Positions 1-11,245 of a DNA stretch of 64,000 nucleotides are shown one piece after another (the first letter of the stretch is position 1; the number at the start of each line of letters is the position of its first letter). The stretch is taken from NCBI RefSeq assembly GCF_000237925.1, contig NW_017386006.1, positions 186,001-250,000 on the forward strand. The letters run 5' to 3'. A model generated the notes under the pieces. It was not told the DNA's origin and made no database searches. It worked only from the letters and a program-made list of their open reading frames with translations. Both the position numbers and the translations under genes were made by a program. The stretch is from Schistosoma mansoni. Its lineage: Eukaryota; Platyhelminthes; Trematoda; Strigeidida; Schistosomatidae.

Positions 1-57
1 TTTTCTACTGAAAACTAAATTTATCATTAAACTAATTGACCAATACTTCATTTGTAA

Positions 58-328
58 GTGTTTGAATCTTCTAGTTGTCAAAAACTGCAATTGATCATTC
101 TTTTTTGACATATGTGTATCTTTAGTGGATTGTCTCGATATTGCTATTATGTAGCGAACTTTGAACTCAGTAGCTTAGAGTATAATGCAATGGATGTTCC
201 GAGTAAAATATATCAGGTTCGAGTTCCTTTGTGAACATCAACACAATTGTAGGTACATCCGGTTGATGAGTCCCTAACTAAACGAAACGCACCTCCTAGA
301 TTCTAGTGCTTATCACTATCCAACTTTG
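58..328 (+). mobile_element. Family A (Sm-alpha-type) SINE, degenerate, head plus core
   Basis: Positions 58-160 match the family-A tail in inverted orientation (GAATCTTC, CATATGTG and the CTCGATAT block). A decayed core follows from about 163: an ACTCAGTAG start, a box-B-like GGTTCGAGTTC, a GGTACATCC block, a TGATGAG...CGAAACG hammerhead relic and a TATCACTATCC end. The cleavage triplet has become CTC. Head and core in this order show that the inverted tail can sit upstream of the promoter. Confidence 0.6.
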
Positions 329-674
329 ATTAAAATTAATAATTGGTGACTAGTAATACTCGTTCTTTTGTATTTTAACACGAACGCAATACAAGCATTG
401 ACACATTTTTATCTTGTCATACTTCATAATAATATAAAGAGAGATAGAAAAAGTGACAGACAATAAAAACAAAATTAAAAATGTTTAAATAACAGTAGCA
501 TAAACCACGGAAAAAATAAAATGCTTGCAACAGTTTTACTTGAAACAAACCAGTGAAATTGGGAAGAGAAAACCCTTTTTATCTGTGAACGCACAAAAGA
601 GAACAAATGGGTCGTGATATCAGGTGTTGGACTAGTTTACTGATTTATTTATCTACATGTTTAGCTTATAGACC

Positions 675-770
675 CATGGATGAAAATCAACACTGAGATG
701 CAAATACATCAAACTAATGAGTCCCAAATAAGACGAGATTCACTTTTTCAATTCCATTGTTAGACTTATA
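675..770 (+). mobile_element. Family A SINE fragment, highly degenerate
   Basis: It keeps the order of a family-A 3' half: GAAAATCAACACTGAGATGC, then ACATCAAACTAATGAGTCCCA, then a damaged core GACGAGAT, then ATTCCATTG. The promoter half is absent or unrecognisable, and the hammerhead is inactive by inspection. Confidence 0.45.
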
Positions 771-1390
771 CCATTTATTCTACATTAACCATAAAGGTTA
801 TTCAATGTCGTGTATAGAGTAATATGACTGAAGTTATTTAAACTTTTGAGTCACTCTAAATCTTTTGAATCTACTTATTTGAATTTTATTCCAATGTGTT
901 GAAAAACGTGTTGTGAAAATTAAAATAATATTTCAATGTCTTACTGTGCTGATTCTAACTTAACCATGTGAAATGATCTATTTCATTGAAATGCGATTGT
1001 AATTAAGTTTGAAAATGGAACAGTTAAAAAGAATAACTTTTTTTTACTGCAATTTTATTTTATATTTAAAAAAAGTGAGGATTATAAAATTGACTTATGT
1101 AATTTATATTTCTTCATGGGTCTTCTGTTTATATGACCCTAGATGACATACATTTAGGATTTAATCAACTGGAAGTCCACTATTTCTACCATTGTTTCAT
1201 TCAACTTCGACATTATAAACATCTATGTATATGTTCTGGTGTACTAAAGTTTATTGTAATACAATACCTTTTTATGTGTGTTTGTAATAATTCAAATAAA
1301 AAGTTAACGAAAACAATTGTTTGTTTAAATATTCAAAGATTTTTATTGAAAAAGAAATACTAAGTAGAAATAAGAATACAATTCTTATTT

Positions 1391-1490
1391 AGTTAAACAA
1401 CCATTGAAAGCCAAGAAATACTAGATAGTTATTTGATTGTATTATATAACACCTCAGCAGTGCCTCATTCACCTCGAGTTTCGATGATAA
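1391..1490 (-). mobile_element. Family B SINE fragment, degenerate
   Basis: On the + strand it reads as the reverse of the family-B 3' half: GTTAAACAACCATTGAAAGCC, then CACCTCAGCAGTGC (reverse of GCACTGCTGAGG), then CACCTCGAG. The ribozyme core is broken in the middle. Confidence 0.4.
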
Positions 1491-2309
1491 TGCCTGATCA
1501 ACAGAGTTCAATCATGTCGAGTGTAAAGCAGTTTTCCAACCTTTTTGTTGACACAAAAAATTAAGAGTTTGATAAGTTTATGATGGATTTGTGGACATCA
1601 TTCATTGAATTTTATTTATTAGAAAAGAAAATTGTTTATAATTTGAAAAATCGAATTTCACTTGAAACCAAAGAACAGCTGATATTAACTCTGTCGATTT
1701 ATACCTTAATTAATTAATTAATTATTTCAGATTAGATTTCATAAGTCGATTCCAATAACCTATTGATTTCAATATTATTTTTAATAGATAAATTAAATAT
1801 TTCTATCCAGACGATTACGTCATAAGAAGTAGTCTATATGATATACATTTTCTTCAACAAAACTAATAAATAAACATGTATACTTATACAAAAGTGAAAC
1901 ACCAAGTAACAGCTATCTCTCATCAGTAACTGTTCATATGGAATAATATTTAAAGGGGATGCATCAGCTAAGATTGTGACTTAATATTTAAGAAAACCTA
2001 CGCAGAAATTATTCCCTGAAATAAGACAGCATATCCAATCGGACAAATATTCAGTTGTAACCACTGAAAATGAAAAATATTTCTATAGAGATAGTCAGTG
2101 GAACGATTGGACGAGCTTACAATTGAGTTTCTGAAAATTATTCACCATAGCTAAACAAACAACAACTAAGAACAATGAAGAGTTCTATAATTACTTAGTT
2201 GAGAGTTATAAAATATGTTGAATTATATGTCCAAATTACTTTACACAACTATACATCTGCTGGATACGGCTAGGATGCCACTAATGTTTAGAGATGTTGG
2301 GTGACATGT

Positions 2310-2597
2310 TTCAGAATGGTTATCTGTGGCCCATGTGCATTCACTCTTTGTCTTCGTTTATATTTCAAGTTTCTAAATTGACTTATAAACTATTTTGATC
2401 TCACTAATCAGTCTGGAATTATATCTTCATTGCATAATCTTTTTCTACCACTACCAAAACTGATAGTACTTCTACTAATCTGAGATTTGGAACGACAGTT
2501 TCATCTTATTGCGCTATCGGAGTATGGTAGGTTGAACCGACGTTCATATGCATCAAGTTCTACTCTTCCTATGAGTAACTAACTGACTGACTGAGTG
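2310..2597 (+). mobile_element. LINE 3' end with GACT-type tail (family D)
   Basis: The + strand encodes a decayed C-terminus (DMFQN...MCIHSLSS), which aligns by eye with DMAHN...RCIHSLSS in the copy at 6021-6466. A 3' UTR-like stretch follows, then the terminal AACTGACTGACTGAG at about 2579-2593. This fits the 3' end of a non-LTR retrotransposon, 5' truncated. I do not assign the clade. Confidence 0.5.
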
Positions 2598-3165
2598 AGA
2601 ATAAATGATATTAATTTTCAAAAGAAATTTACGAAACTTGATCACCAATATAAACGTAATTTTTACTAGACATTTTATTCAACAGACTAGATTGATTCAC
2701 AAATGACCTGTCATTTCATTTTGTTAACTGAATTTATAATACATTTGCTCACATACATCTGTTTATCTATTAATTATTACATAGCTACTGTCACTGTCTC
2801 ATTCGTTCATGTTATCTGTATTAAACAATAAAGCGATATGTATATATTTCATAAAAACTTGTATCATGTTGTAGATTAAATAAAACCATTGAATATTATA
2901 ATAATAGCTGTACCTAAGCTTTATATTAAATCACTCCTATATTCATTCATAATTATGCCTGTTAATAATTTTAAACTTTCCAACATGCTACTAACTAATT
3001 TGTGATCAGCTAATAAGTAGTGATTTTATAAAATCATAATAAGTACTTAACATATAAAAATTGAATGTTAAATCTTGCCAGATTTTCTATTCTCTTACAT
3101 TAATTGAGATAGTTGTCATTCGATAGAAATTGTTTGTATTTATAATTAACAATTCTGTGTATAAG

Positions 3166-3444
3166 AAAAGATGGATAGTGGCTAGCAGTGGAATCCAGGA
3201 CACGCGTTTCGTCCTATTTGGGACTCGTCAGCTGGATGTACCTGCATCTCAGAGTTGATGTTCACTCTGAGACATGAACCCAGTACCTGCTGCTTCAAAC
3301 GCCATCGCGTTATCCACTCAGCTACTGAGTCCTGATAGCCACTTGCTTGTGCAATAGGGTGCACATATGCCAATTAGAGACTGACCAGTTGCAGTCCTAA
3401 AAACATCGATGAGAAGATCCAAACAAACAATACTAAGTAAATTT
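3166..3444. mobile_element. Family A SINE insertion, fold-back form, with 16-bp target-site duplication
   Basis: It is flanked by perfect direct repeats CAATTCTGTGTATAAG at 3150-3165 and 3445-3460. The left part (about 3166-3345) is the tRNA-like core in minus orientation: box B near 3283, box A near 3318, hammerhead at 3185-3245. The right part (about 3345-3444) is the tail in plus orientation, from GCACATATGCC to AATACTAAGTAAATTT. Core and tail therefore point in opposite directions inside one insertion, as after a 5' inversion during target-primed reverse transcription. That mechanism is an inference. Confidence 0.85.
3185..3245 (-). ncRNA. Hammerhead ribozyme (type I, Sm-alpha type)
   Basis: The minus strand contains CTGACGAG, a stem II of GTCC/GGAC closed by CAAATA, then CGAAAC, a short palindromic stem III and the GTC cleavage triplet. 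Stem I is formed by GCAGGTACATCCAG and CTGGATTCCACTGC, with a central internal loop. Schistosome satellite repeats of this type are established to encode active hammerheads. All core nucleotides look intact, so activity is plausible. Stem III is loopless, which is known to favour dimeric or poorly active monomeric forms. Confidence 0.85.
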
Positions 3445-4734
3445 CAATTCTGTGTATAAGGTTTATTTAACCCTTATTGTTTCATAAATTTATCAATCAA
3501 TGTTTTCACTTAGTTTTTTTCTATAAATGAAAATATTTTTTAAAGTTTTATAATTTGAAACTATAAGGCCATGGAACTATTACCACTTAGAACTGATTAC
3601 AGTGAGAATTTATCTTACTATTCAATGATCAAACTATCAAGAGTTTCACGAAATAAACTATTGATTTTTTTATCTATCCAAAAAAATTTTAGAAACTGAA
3701 CTAAATCTAAGGAAAGGAATATTTTTGAGAACTATCAGAAAAAATATATATATACATATATATAAGATCTTCGTTGGTATGAAATGAAGTACAAACATTG
3801 TTGTTGAGCAATTAATAGAACTGTACTAAGTTAACGAGATTTTGTTAATCAATCTTAATTTATTTCTTCTAGGAGATAATCTTAAGTATACTTTTCTTGA
3901 TTCAAACTTCTGAATAACCTTCCTTGTTTTCTCATTGGTTGTTATCATTTTTAAGGTTATGTTTTGTTACTAAATATACAAAGTTATTCTGTTTTAATTT
4001 TAGTTTCTTTGATGATTAAGATTTTTCTCTGCTTTGCTGCCCTATTTTATGTTTTATTATGGGGATAGTCCATAAAGTATTGTGTGTATGGGAAATATTA
4101 TTATCGGGTTCATACTAGTTTCAGATCATGTTCGAAAAATCTCAATTATTCGCAATTAGGAAACTAACCTAGGTCAACTCAATTATTTATCATCATTTAA
4201 CAATGCTATTGTTTTTAGTTTGTAAGCAGTTGAAGAGAATATAAGTTAAATGGATAAATCTATATTATCATGCTACGTTCATTACTCCTCTGTTATTGGA
4301 TTCAATCGATAGGAAAAACCTGCATAAAACAAATGTACTTTTGCTTCAGTAAATAAAGATAAAAGTATCTAAGGCTTAAGTGAAATGAAACTGGAAACAG
4401 CTAATGATAACAATATAAGTGGAGACGAAAAATAGATGGATATTTTATAGTAGTGTCTAAAACAAACACCATAACTATAATAATATTAATAGTAATATAT
4501 CAAGATATAGGTAAAAGTAAATGCTGGATAAAATTCTTATAAATGCAGTATTTAAGCTTTGTTTTATGGATGGACTTATCTTCTGTTATGAAGGGTTGGA
4601 AGCGAAAATTATGGGTGGTTTTTCAAAAACAATATCATAATCACCATACATGTTAGTTGAGTAGTCATAGTCCATTTAATGTTGAAGCACCGTGTCATTA
4701 TTGCTTTTCTTTTGGCCTTGTAAGACCAAACTGG

Positions 4735-4910
4735 CTATCAGGACTCAGTAGCTGAGTGGATAACGCGATGGCGTTTGAAGCAACAGGTACTGGGTTCGAG
4801 TCTCAGAGTGAACGTCAACTCTGAGATGCAGGTACATCTAGCTGACGAGTCCCGAATAGGACGAAACGCGTGTCCTGGATTCCACTGCTAGCCACTATCC
4901 ATCTCTGCTT
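4735..4910 (+). mobile_element. Family A (Sm-alpha-type) SINE, core-only, with 10-bp target-site duplication
   Basis: It is bounded by ACCAAACTGG at 4725-4734 and 4911-4920. It has the best preserved + strand core: box A TAGCTGAGTGG, box B GGTTCGAGTCT about 45 nt downstream, a palindromic CTCAGAGTGAACGTC...CTCTGAG element, then the hammerhead, ending CCATCTCTGCTT. Neither head nor tail is present, so the 176-bp core can insert on its own. The internal promoter implies Pol III transcription of a tRNA-derived RNA. Confidence 0.85.
4828..4888 (+). ncRNA. Hammerhead ribozyme (type I, Sm-alpha type)
   Basis: The core CTGACGAG is at 4842-4849, stem II is GTCCCGAATAGGAC, CGAAAC follows, and the GTC triplet is at 4872-4874, with cleavage predicted after 4874. 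Stem I pairs six base pairs next to the core (one G-U) and four distally around a 4x4 internal loop. The structure agrees with the natural schistosome hammerhead. Confidence 0.85.
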
Positions 4911-5277
4911 ACCAAACTGGAATATGTTTTACGTACACATGTTAGAAGCGATATGGATATGGATAGTCTATCTTTTTTTAGTAAAAGGTAGATGCAAATA
5001 TAGGTGACAGGACAAAGAAGCTTATGGCTCATGCGAACAGAAAATAATTTAGGGTCTATAAAAGTTACTCAGATAACACCATGTAATTTATAGAAGAAGT
5101 GTCTCATGATTACTTACGCTCATTTAGTAAATCACATAACAGGATTAGCCTTCATTAGATCATGGTTTGTCAATGACTCGTCTAATAAGTCAAGGTACGA
5201 AGGTATTTTAGTTAGGTAAAATGCTTCCAAAGAGATTTAAATGTAAACTAATCAGAGTGAAGTACAAAATAAATCAA

Positions 5278-5372
5278 ACACTGATGAGCAGTTCCATACT
5301 AGGACGAAACGGCCGTACAGTGCTTCCAGGTTTTTCAATGGTCTGGCTTAGATCGACCCGTGAATTCAACTT
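5278..5372 (+). mobile_element. Family B SINE, 3' half
   Basis: It contains ACACTGATGAGCAG, then CATACTAGGACGAAACGGCC, then GTACAGTGCTTCCAGG, then the family-B 3' end (GGTCTGGCTTAGATCGAC...TTCAAC). The promoter half is missing. The hammerhead core is present, but an insertion disrupts stem II. The triplet is GTA, which still fits the NUH rule. Confidence 0.6.
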
Positions 5373-5891
5373 GTAAATTAAGCAAGTCTGATTAGCAAAC
5401 ATTACGCCTAAATAAAATTTCTATCGGTAGTAAATACAAATAATAACGACTAATTATTAAAAATATCTCTGGTTTAGTGAAGTGTGGAAATAGGCACGAG
5501 TGTAATCTTTGGCAATACATAAAGATTTAGTAAATAAATGGATACCTAAACACTGATTAGTTCGAAAATATGACGAAATAATATATCCACTTTTGTCTTA
5601 TGTCTAAACTTTTATAAAATAGATTACATGAATTGATTGAATTATTGATGATGAATATTTGGTTTGTAAGGAGACAGTAGACTATTTCAAATAACAAAAA
5701 GTGTATAGATCAACATGCGTTTATTTCTAAATTTAACAAAAGTCTACTGGTTAACTATGAACCTATTATAGTCAATGCTTAGAATAAAAATGATCAGTAG
5801 CCATCTCTATATTTTCATTCTGATTAAATGGGAGCTTTGACAAAAGGCTGTATCGAAGTAGTGCATAAAATCCTATTGAATAAATGAGTAA

Positions 5892-6012
5892 CTATCTGAA
5901 CTCAGTAGCTCGTTAGACAACATGCTATAGTTTGAAGCAATAGGTACTTTGTTTGAGTCTCAGTATGAATAACAACATAGCGATGCGAGTATATCTATCT
6001 GACGAGTCCCAA
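5892..6012 (+). mobile_element. Family A SINE, degenerate and cut within the hammerhead
   Basis: It keeps GAACTCAGTAGCTCG, ACATGCTATAGTTTGAAGCA, box-B-like GTTTGAGTCTC, and CTGACGAGTCCCAAG, then stops before CGAAAC. A LINE 3' tail of family D begins immediately afterwards. Confidence 0.55.
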
Positions 6013-6020
6013 GCAGTCCA

Positions 6021-6466
6021 ATAATTCAGTCAGTCAGTCAATCAGCTACAACGTAGGACCAGGCACATATATGCATCGGTCCAAGTTGCCATACCTCGTT
6101 AGCACAACAAGATCAACACCGGATTCATAGAAGCAATTAATTTAGTGGTGGTAGTTTATAAAGATAGGTTGTATATAAGGATATAGTATAGGAAGGAAAA
6201 AAGTTATGAAGCAATTTTAATCTCAAGGTTTAAGGGAAGATAAAGAGTGTATACACCTACGCCATTGTGATCGATTATGAGCCATGTCACCTAGAGTCCC
6301 CAACCATTGGTTACGATAGTCACACGGACCCCAACCAGGTAGTCTGCATCTGCCAACATGGCTCAGACTAGAAGTTAGTGACTTCAAGCACTGATGCCAT
6401 GTTTTGGTTTGGCCGCCCCTAACTCTCTTCCAACCATCCCCTACACTAGTCAGCATTGCGCGTCCA
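6021..6466 (-). mobile_element. LINE 3' end with ORF C-terminus (family D)
   Basis: The minus strand has an open frame (6456-6223) that reads GWKRVRGGQTKTWHQ, later HVGRCRLPGWGP, and ends RSQWRRCIHSLSS. It looks like the C-terminal tail of a non-LTR retrotransposon polyprotein. Downstream on the minus strand is a 3' UTR containing CCTACGTTGTAGC, ending in repeated TGAC units at 6027-6042. This is the best preserved of five copies in the window. It is 5' truncated. The clade is not assigned. Confidence 0.55.
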
Positions 6467-7291
6467 ATATTTACGTTATTCCTTAGTAAATTTTTAACAT
6501 ATGCATTGAATAAATTGAATAATTATTTACAATTCATTCTAAACACTTTGTGATATTAGGAAGTATCATCATAAAATACATTTTATTTTGTATAAATAAC
6601 AAACTAATCAATAGGTTAAGCCTTTCTTTCCAGTGCAATTATTTTTACTATAATTTCATTCACCTGATTTTGGACACTGACTTTTCTTCCACATTTCTTT
6701 TCTGAATACATGATATCATTGTCATATTTTACATACATTATCTATCTACCAAATACAATTTGCTTGGTTTTTTCTATAATTCCCACCATTTTTATCACTA
6801 ATCATCAGCTTCGATAGAAGAAAAATGTTACAAGCTGAATCGTCTGAATCCTTTATGGATGCGAATGTGTGTAACCTTTATTTAATAATGTTGGTTTGGT
6901 TATAAGACGTCTATTACCAATGATATTAATAACATTATCAATTATAGGATATCTTTTAAAAACTGTTTATTAGTTTGAGAATCGATATTTTTTGCAGGTG
7001 TATCTCACGTAGCCAAGCATAGTCCTGCTTAAGAATAATACTAAAATTTGTGGAATGCTTTATTTTGTTTAGGTTTTTATATTTTCTAGTCATGAGAACA
7101 GCTGAAAAAGTTATTTGCCAATTATGAAACAGTACTTCATACGTAAACTGTAAATATAGTGGTGATAACAATAATAGTAATAATAATACTTACTATTATT
7201 ATTAATGGGGATTCGACCTATCATACGGTCTAATCAGGTTGTTTATAGTCTAAAATTAAATTAAGGAAAACTATAAAATGAAGTGATTATT

Positions 7292-7601
7292 AAATTCAAC
7301 TAGTATTGTTTGTTTGAATCTTCCCATCGATTTGTTAGGACTGAAACTGGTCAGTCTCTAATTGGCATATGTGCATACTGTGCGTATTGCCTCGATATAG
7401 CCTTAATTCACAAGCATGGTAAGTAGAGATGGATAGTGGCTAGCAGTGGAATCCAGGACGCGCGTTTCATCCTATTTGGGACTCGTCAGTTGGATGTACG
7501 TGCATCTCAGAGTTGACGTTCACTCTGAGACTCGAACCCAGTACCTGTTGCTTCAAACGCCATCGCGTTATCCACTCAGCTACTGAGTCCTGATAGCCAC
7601 T
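7292..7601 (-). mobile_element. Family A SINE, core plus tail, with 13-bp target-site duplication
   Basis: It is flanked by TGAAGTGATTATT (7279-7291) and TGAAGTTATTATT (7602-7614), with one mismatch. On the minus strand it reads in the normal order: tRNA-like core with box A (TAGCTGAGTGG) and box B (GGTTCGAGTCT), hammerhead, CCATCTCTACTTACC, then the full tail down to AACAAACAATACTAG. It serves as the reference for the uninverted core-tail structure. Confidence 0.8.
7443..7503 (-). ncRNA. Hammerhead ribozyme (Sm-alpha type), one weakened stem II pair
   Basis: The minus strand has an intact CTGACGAG, GAAAC and GTC cleavage triplet. The base before GAAA is T instead of C, so the stem II pair nearest the core becomes G-U. 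The rest of stem I (GTACATCCAA with CTGGATTCC) pairs with one A-C mismatch next to the core. Reduced activity is likely. Confidence 0.75.
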
Positions 7602-8267
7602 TGAAGTTATTATTGCTTTTTCCAGTACCCACTGATCAATAAATTGTATTGCGTAATTTGAGAGACAAAAAATGATTCTTAATGTCTCTTGTGATTTCGA
7701 CAGATATTGCAACTCTTTACCATTTCTAAATAATTACTATATAAAATACCATCCACTTTGTCAACTTTTCTTCAGGATTCAAATTTGTAGTTTATTCAAG
7801 ATATGTGACGCAACTTAATAAATAAATTCAAATACATTTAGGTGTGATAAAAATGCTGACCAGTTGAACTGAGATGCAATATTCGATTTTTGGTCAGGGC
7901 CTTCTACTCTATATTTAACCCAACTGTTGCTTGTCTAGGTCCTAAAGTCAATCAAGTCTTATTTTCAAGTTGGATTATTAGCTTTTAACTGATTTCTCCT
8001 AATAATTTGAAGCTTACCTGTGAAAAATAGTCTTTTGACTTATCACATATATTGAATCTGCATACTAACAAGTTTCTTTTCGATAAACTGTTGAATTTTC
8101 AGTGCAAATTGATGATATAATCAGAGTTAACAATGTGTCAAGTTTACGTTCTTGTTAATGGGTGAAACTTGTCAAGAATTGAGTAACTGTATTCATACTT
8201 ACATGCTAAATCTGAAATTTCAAGGCTATTAATGTTTTGTGGCTGTCTAAACCAGAGTACTCAGAGT

Positions 8268-8410
8268 AAGATTTGCTCCCATCAACAGAGTTGCGCGTTA
8301 AAGCCAAACGTATCAAATTCGAGTACCCTCGGGAACATCAACACTAGGATCCAGGTGAACTAAGTTGACGTAGTCAAAACAGAGCTAAACATCAATCCAC
8401 TGTCAGAAAT
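8268..8410 (+). mobile_element. Possible very old family A SINE
   Basis: Weak colinearity only: ACTCAGAGTAAG, a box-B-like AATTCGAGTACCC, GGAACATCAACACTAGGATCCAGG, then AGTTGACGTAGTC and AGCTAAAC in the place of the hammerhead core. No active site remains. Confidence 0.3.
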
Positions 8411-9124
8411 AATTCATCTATCATTCCCTGGTTTAAAGTCTAGTTTGAACAGAACCACCAACACACAGCTTCATAAATAACTCCAAATTTCAGTTGAAAT
8501 ATTAAGTCGATCACGGGTTATTAAGATGTCCATAAGCAGTGGTTGATGGAAATCGGGTCGAAGCCATTGTCATGATGTTAAACTAACGGTTATGGTAATT
8601 TAGTCTGTACAACTTTACAAATATCAAAATTAGTCGGTAAAGCCTGAATTTGTTGATTCACAAGTGTGTTTCATATGTTTCCTTGCTTTAGTGAGACCAC
8701 AAATGAAAAAAATATCGTTGTTCAGAAACCAATGATAATTAATATAAGCTAATTACCTGATGACTTCGTAAACGTAAATCTATGTAATAACTCAGACTTT
8801 TATATATAATTGGGAGTCTACACTTTTAGAAGTATACAGTATCTTCAAGCATACCCTAATGAATAAATAAAAGTCTAAGACTGCTGACAAGCGTTGATTT
8901 ATGATGTTACTGGATTACAGTCTGAGCCATATAGGTTTCATGGTTGACGTTCTGAAGACGTTAAATGCCACTGGTTGAAGGTTTTAATAAAACGATTCAA
9001 AATTAATTGAAATTGTCCAGTTATACCTAGTCTTCCTCATCTAATGACCAAATTCTAGTAGTCTATTAAATGATCCAATATTGGTACAGAAGGTTTGTGA
9101 AGACTGTTAAACAAACTGACGTAG

Positions 9125-9212
9125 GTTAGATAACTGCTGGAATCCAGGAGTCACTGGATGAATGTTCCTTCCTAGTATATGACTTCTTAGCTGTACACAT
9201 TCACAAGTCTAA
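9125..9212 (-). mobile_element. Family B SINE fragment, degenerate
   Basis: On the + strand GTTAGATAACTGC, AATCCAGGAGTCACTGGATGA, TTCCTTCCTAGTATATGACTTC and a final CACATTCACAAG follow the reversed family-B order of 3' end, ribozyme and hinge. All functional motifs are mutated. Confidence 0.45.
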
Positions 9213-10642
9213 CTGATCAGAATGGACTTTTTAGTTACGTGGAGAGGTCTTAACTTCAAACCCCTGATCTGGAATACAATGGTCTAAATTTCTAAATTCA
9301 ATCAACCATCTCGGAACTCAGGCAGTTATCTATTAATGACATTGGAGGATAGCTGATCAGAATCGTTAGTTGTTTGATGTTAAAAATAAATACTGTTGAA
9401 AACTGATCGACTACTCTGGAAATTAAGGACTTGTCAAGAGATTTGAAGATAATGAGTTCGATCCTTTCCTTGGTTGTGGATAAGCCTCGATAAGGAGTCT
9501 GTTACTAAAACAAAACAGCTATATGACATTATTTATACTACATAGAAATATATAATTGAATGCAAACATTTCTACTTATAAAGCATAATCACAATGTCTA
9601 ATTTTTAGTGTTGAAAATATCCTTGAACCTTGAAATACATATATAATCTTATTTGCTTATTTCATCGTTTTTAATATTGAACACACTACACGACTTAGGT
9701 TTTCCATATATCCTATTCTTAAAGATATTTTCCAATAATATTTAAAGAGTACTTTAATTTATTGCGTTGAAAACAAATGTTACTGGTCGAAACTGTTTTT
9801 TCGATTGTATGGTCTGACATATTATTTGAATTTGATTATTTTGTACTCTTAAGACATGTTATCACCTTATTGAATATTAAGGACATCAAGATATGTAATA
9901 AAGTTGTATTTTTGCATCTTTTAATTGGACAAATGGAATTATAGGTTACTGATTTCCTGTGGGTGGAGAGACGGAATTCGACTTGATTGAATGTTTAATT
10001 TATCTCGGATACATTTTCCCGAGAAATTATTGAATAATTATGTATTCATAATTCTAAAAAAATTCTAAACCCATGTTTTGTAACTTCTAACCATGAAGAC
10101 ATAAGTAAAAAATTTACTAACTAGGTTATTTTTTTGTTTGAAAGACACATAAAAAAACAAACCAAAATAAGCTTAACCATTGAACGTTTAGTTGTCACGT
10201 TTTCTTGTTTTGGATTAGTTCATTTCATGAATCTATCTTCAATGATCTGTCTGTTTGTGTATAAACTTTTGGAACCCTTGTTGCTAAGAAACGGTTTGTA
10301 CATATAGCAATATTTAAGCATTAACATAGAGAATGTAGAGCCGAGATAAACTTGTTCTTGAAAATACTAACCCAATGCCTTCCGTTTTTGGTCAATTTTT
10401 TTTAAGGTGAATGTTAAAAGTGTCTAAGAACTACTCTTATAAAATCCATTCATTACAGTTTTTTTGCTCAGGATAATTGTGTTATATTATTCTGAAGTTG
10501 ACGATGGATTATATTTGTTCCTTTAGAAAGTGTCATCATCACCTTTCTTGAAGTTCATAAGAAGAAGTAACTTAACATAGTAATATATATATACTCGAGC
10601 ATTCATTTATTCTGTCCTCCGTCTTTTGTTTGTTAATTTTAG

Positions 10643-10760
10643 ACTATCAATATGAAGAATTTGTGGTGCATTCAAAAATGCTTCCAATTATGCAACGATC
10701 GACATGGGTGCATATTGATTTGCCAGGTCAAGGAGATGGTGAAGAGGAACTACCAGCAAA
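10643..10760 (+). CDS. NDRG-family protein, internal exon A
   Basis: This is a 118-nt internal exon bounded by TTTTAG and GTAAGA. It starts with the last two bases of a split codon and ends with AA, giving a phase-2 intron. Its reading frame gives YQYEEFVVHSKMLPIMQRST, then WVHIDLPGQGDGEEELPA. In NDRG proteins this is the early beta-strand and loop with the V-H-[VI]-D-x-P-G-Q signature. NDRG proteins are alpha/beta-hydrolase-fold, apparently non-catalytic cytoplasmic proteins linked to differentiation and stress signalling. Family assignment is from recall of conserved motifs, not from a search. Codon phases and protein continuity with the exons at 36501 and 55094 make a chance ORF very unlikely. 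Confidence 0.85.
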
Positions 10761-10845
10761 GTAAGAAAGAATTTTATCCACTTTTTAATATTTATTAAGA
10801 AATCATATTTAAAAACTAAACAACAAAAAGATTTACTTTTATTAC

Positions 10846-11245
10846 GAGTCAATCAATTGTATGTGACGTACAACTTGTTACATATGTACATTTGTTCAAA
10901 TTGCCACATCAAATTAGCATATTAAGTTGTCAGATTAGTAGAGGTAATAACAGTATCAGCAGTATTAAAAGTAATTAGGCATAGAAGAAATAAGTACAGG
11001 AGGAAATACGGGTTCATCAAATTTAAAAATCTTAAAACAATTTGGAAACCTAGAATTTAATTATGAACGAAGAGTGAATGCAGCTATTTCATTGTAAACG
11101 CTTCTGAACACATCATTTAAAGTGTCTAACCATTGATTAGGATAATCATACGGGCTCAAATCAGGTAGTTTCCAATTACCTACATGGTTTATTCCAAAAA
11201 AATACATGAACTGACACCATATATTACTTTCACTGCGCCTAGATT
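10846..11245 (-). mobile_element. LINE 3' end, decayed (family D)
   Basis: It parallels the copy at 6021-6466. AGTCAATCAATTG replaces the GACT tail, then come TGTTCAAATTGCCACATCAA and the reversed coding tail. The minus strand near 11165-11100 reads PNQWLDTLNDV, equivalent to RNQWLGTLGDM in the better copy. Frameshifts and stops are frequent. Confidence 0.45.

Larger units (their letters stand above)
1..10642 (+). other. NDRG-family gene: intron (or 5' region) upstream of the first visible exon
   Basis: No exon could be recognised here. The next exon starts in the middle of a codon, so at least one coding exon must lie further upstream, probably left of the window. The stretch holds family A and B SINE copies and two LINE 3' ends, listed separately. 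A further very weak family-B-like stretch may lie at about 9390-9515. The remainder (for example 775-1390, 1490-2310, 3460-4720, 4920-5270, 6470-7280, 7615-8265, 8410-9120 and 9530-10620) is AT-rich sequence in which I see only chance short ORFs. The acceptor at its end is a pyrimidine-rich tract followed by TTTTAG at 10637-10642. Confidence 0.6.

Noticed and set aside
3740-3770. CRISPR-like or clustered repeats, including the short TATATA runs
   Set aside because: Only simple AT sequence; there are no spaced direct repeats anywhere in the window, and the context is eukaryotic.
4735-4910. A functional tRNA gene
   Set aside because: Boxes A and B are present, but no acceptor stem or consistent cloverleaf can be drawn and the element carries a hammerhead and duplications, so it is a tRNA-derived SINE.
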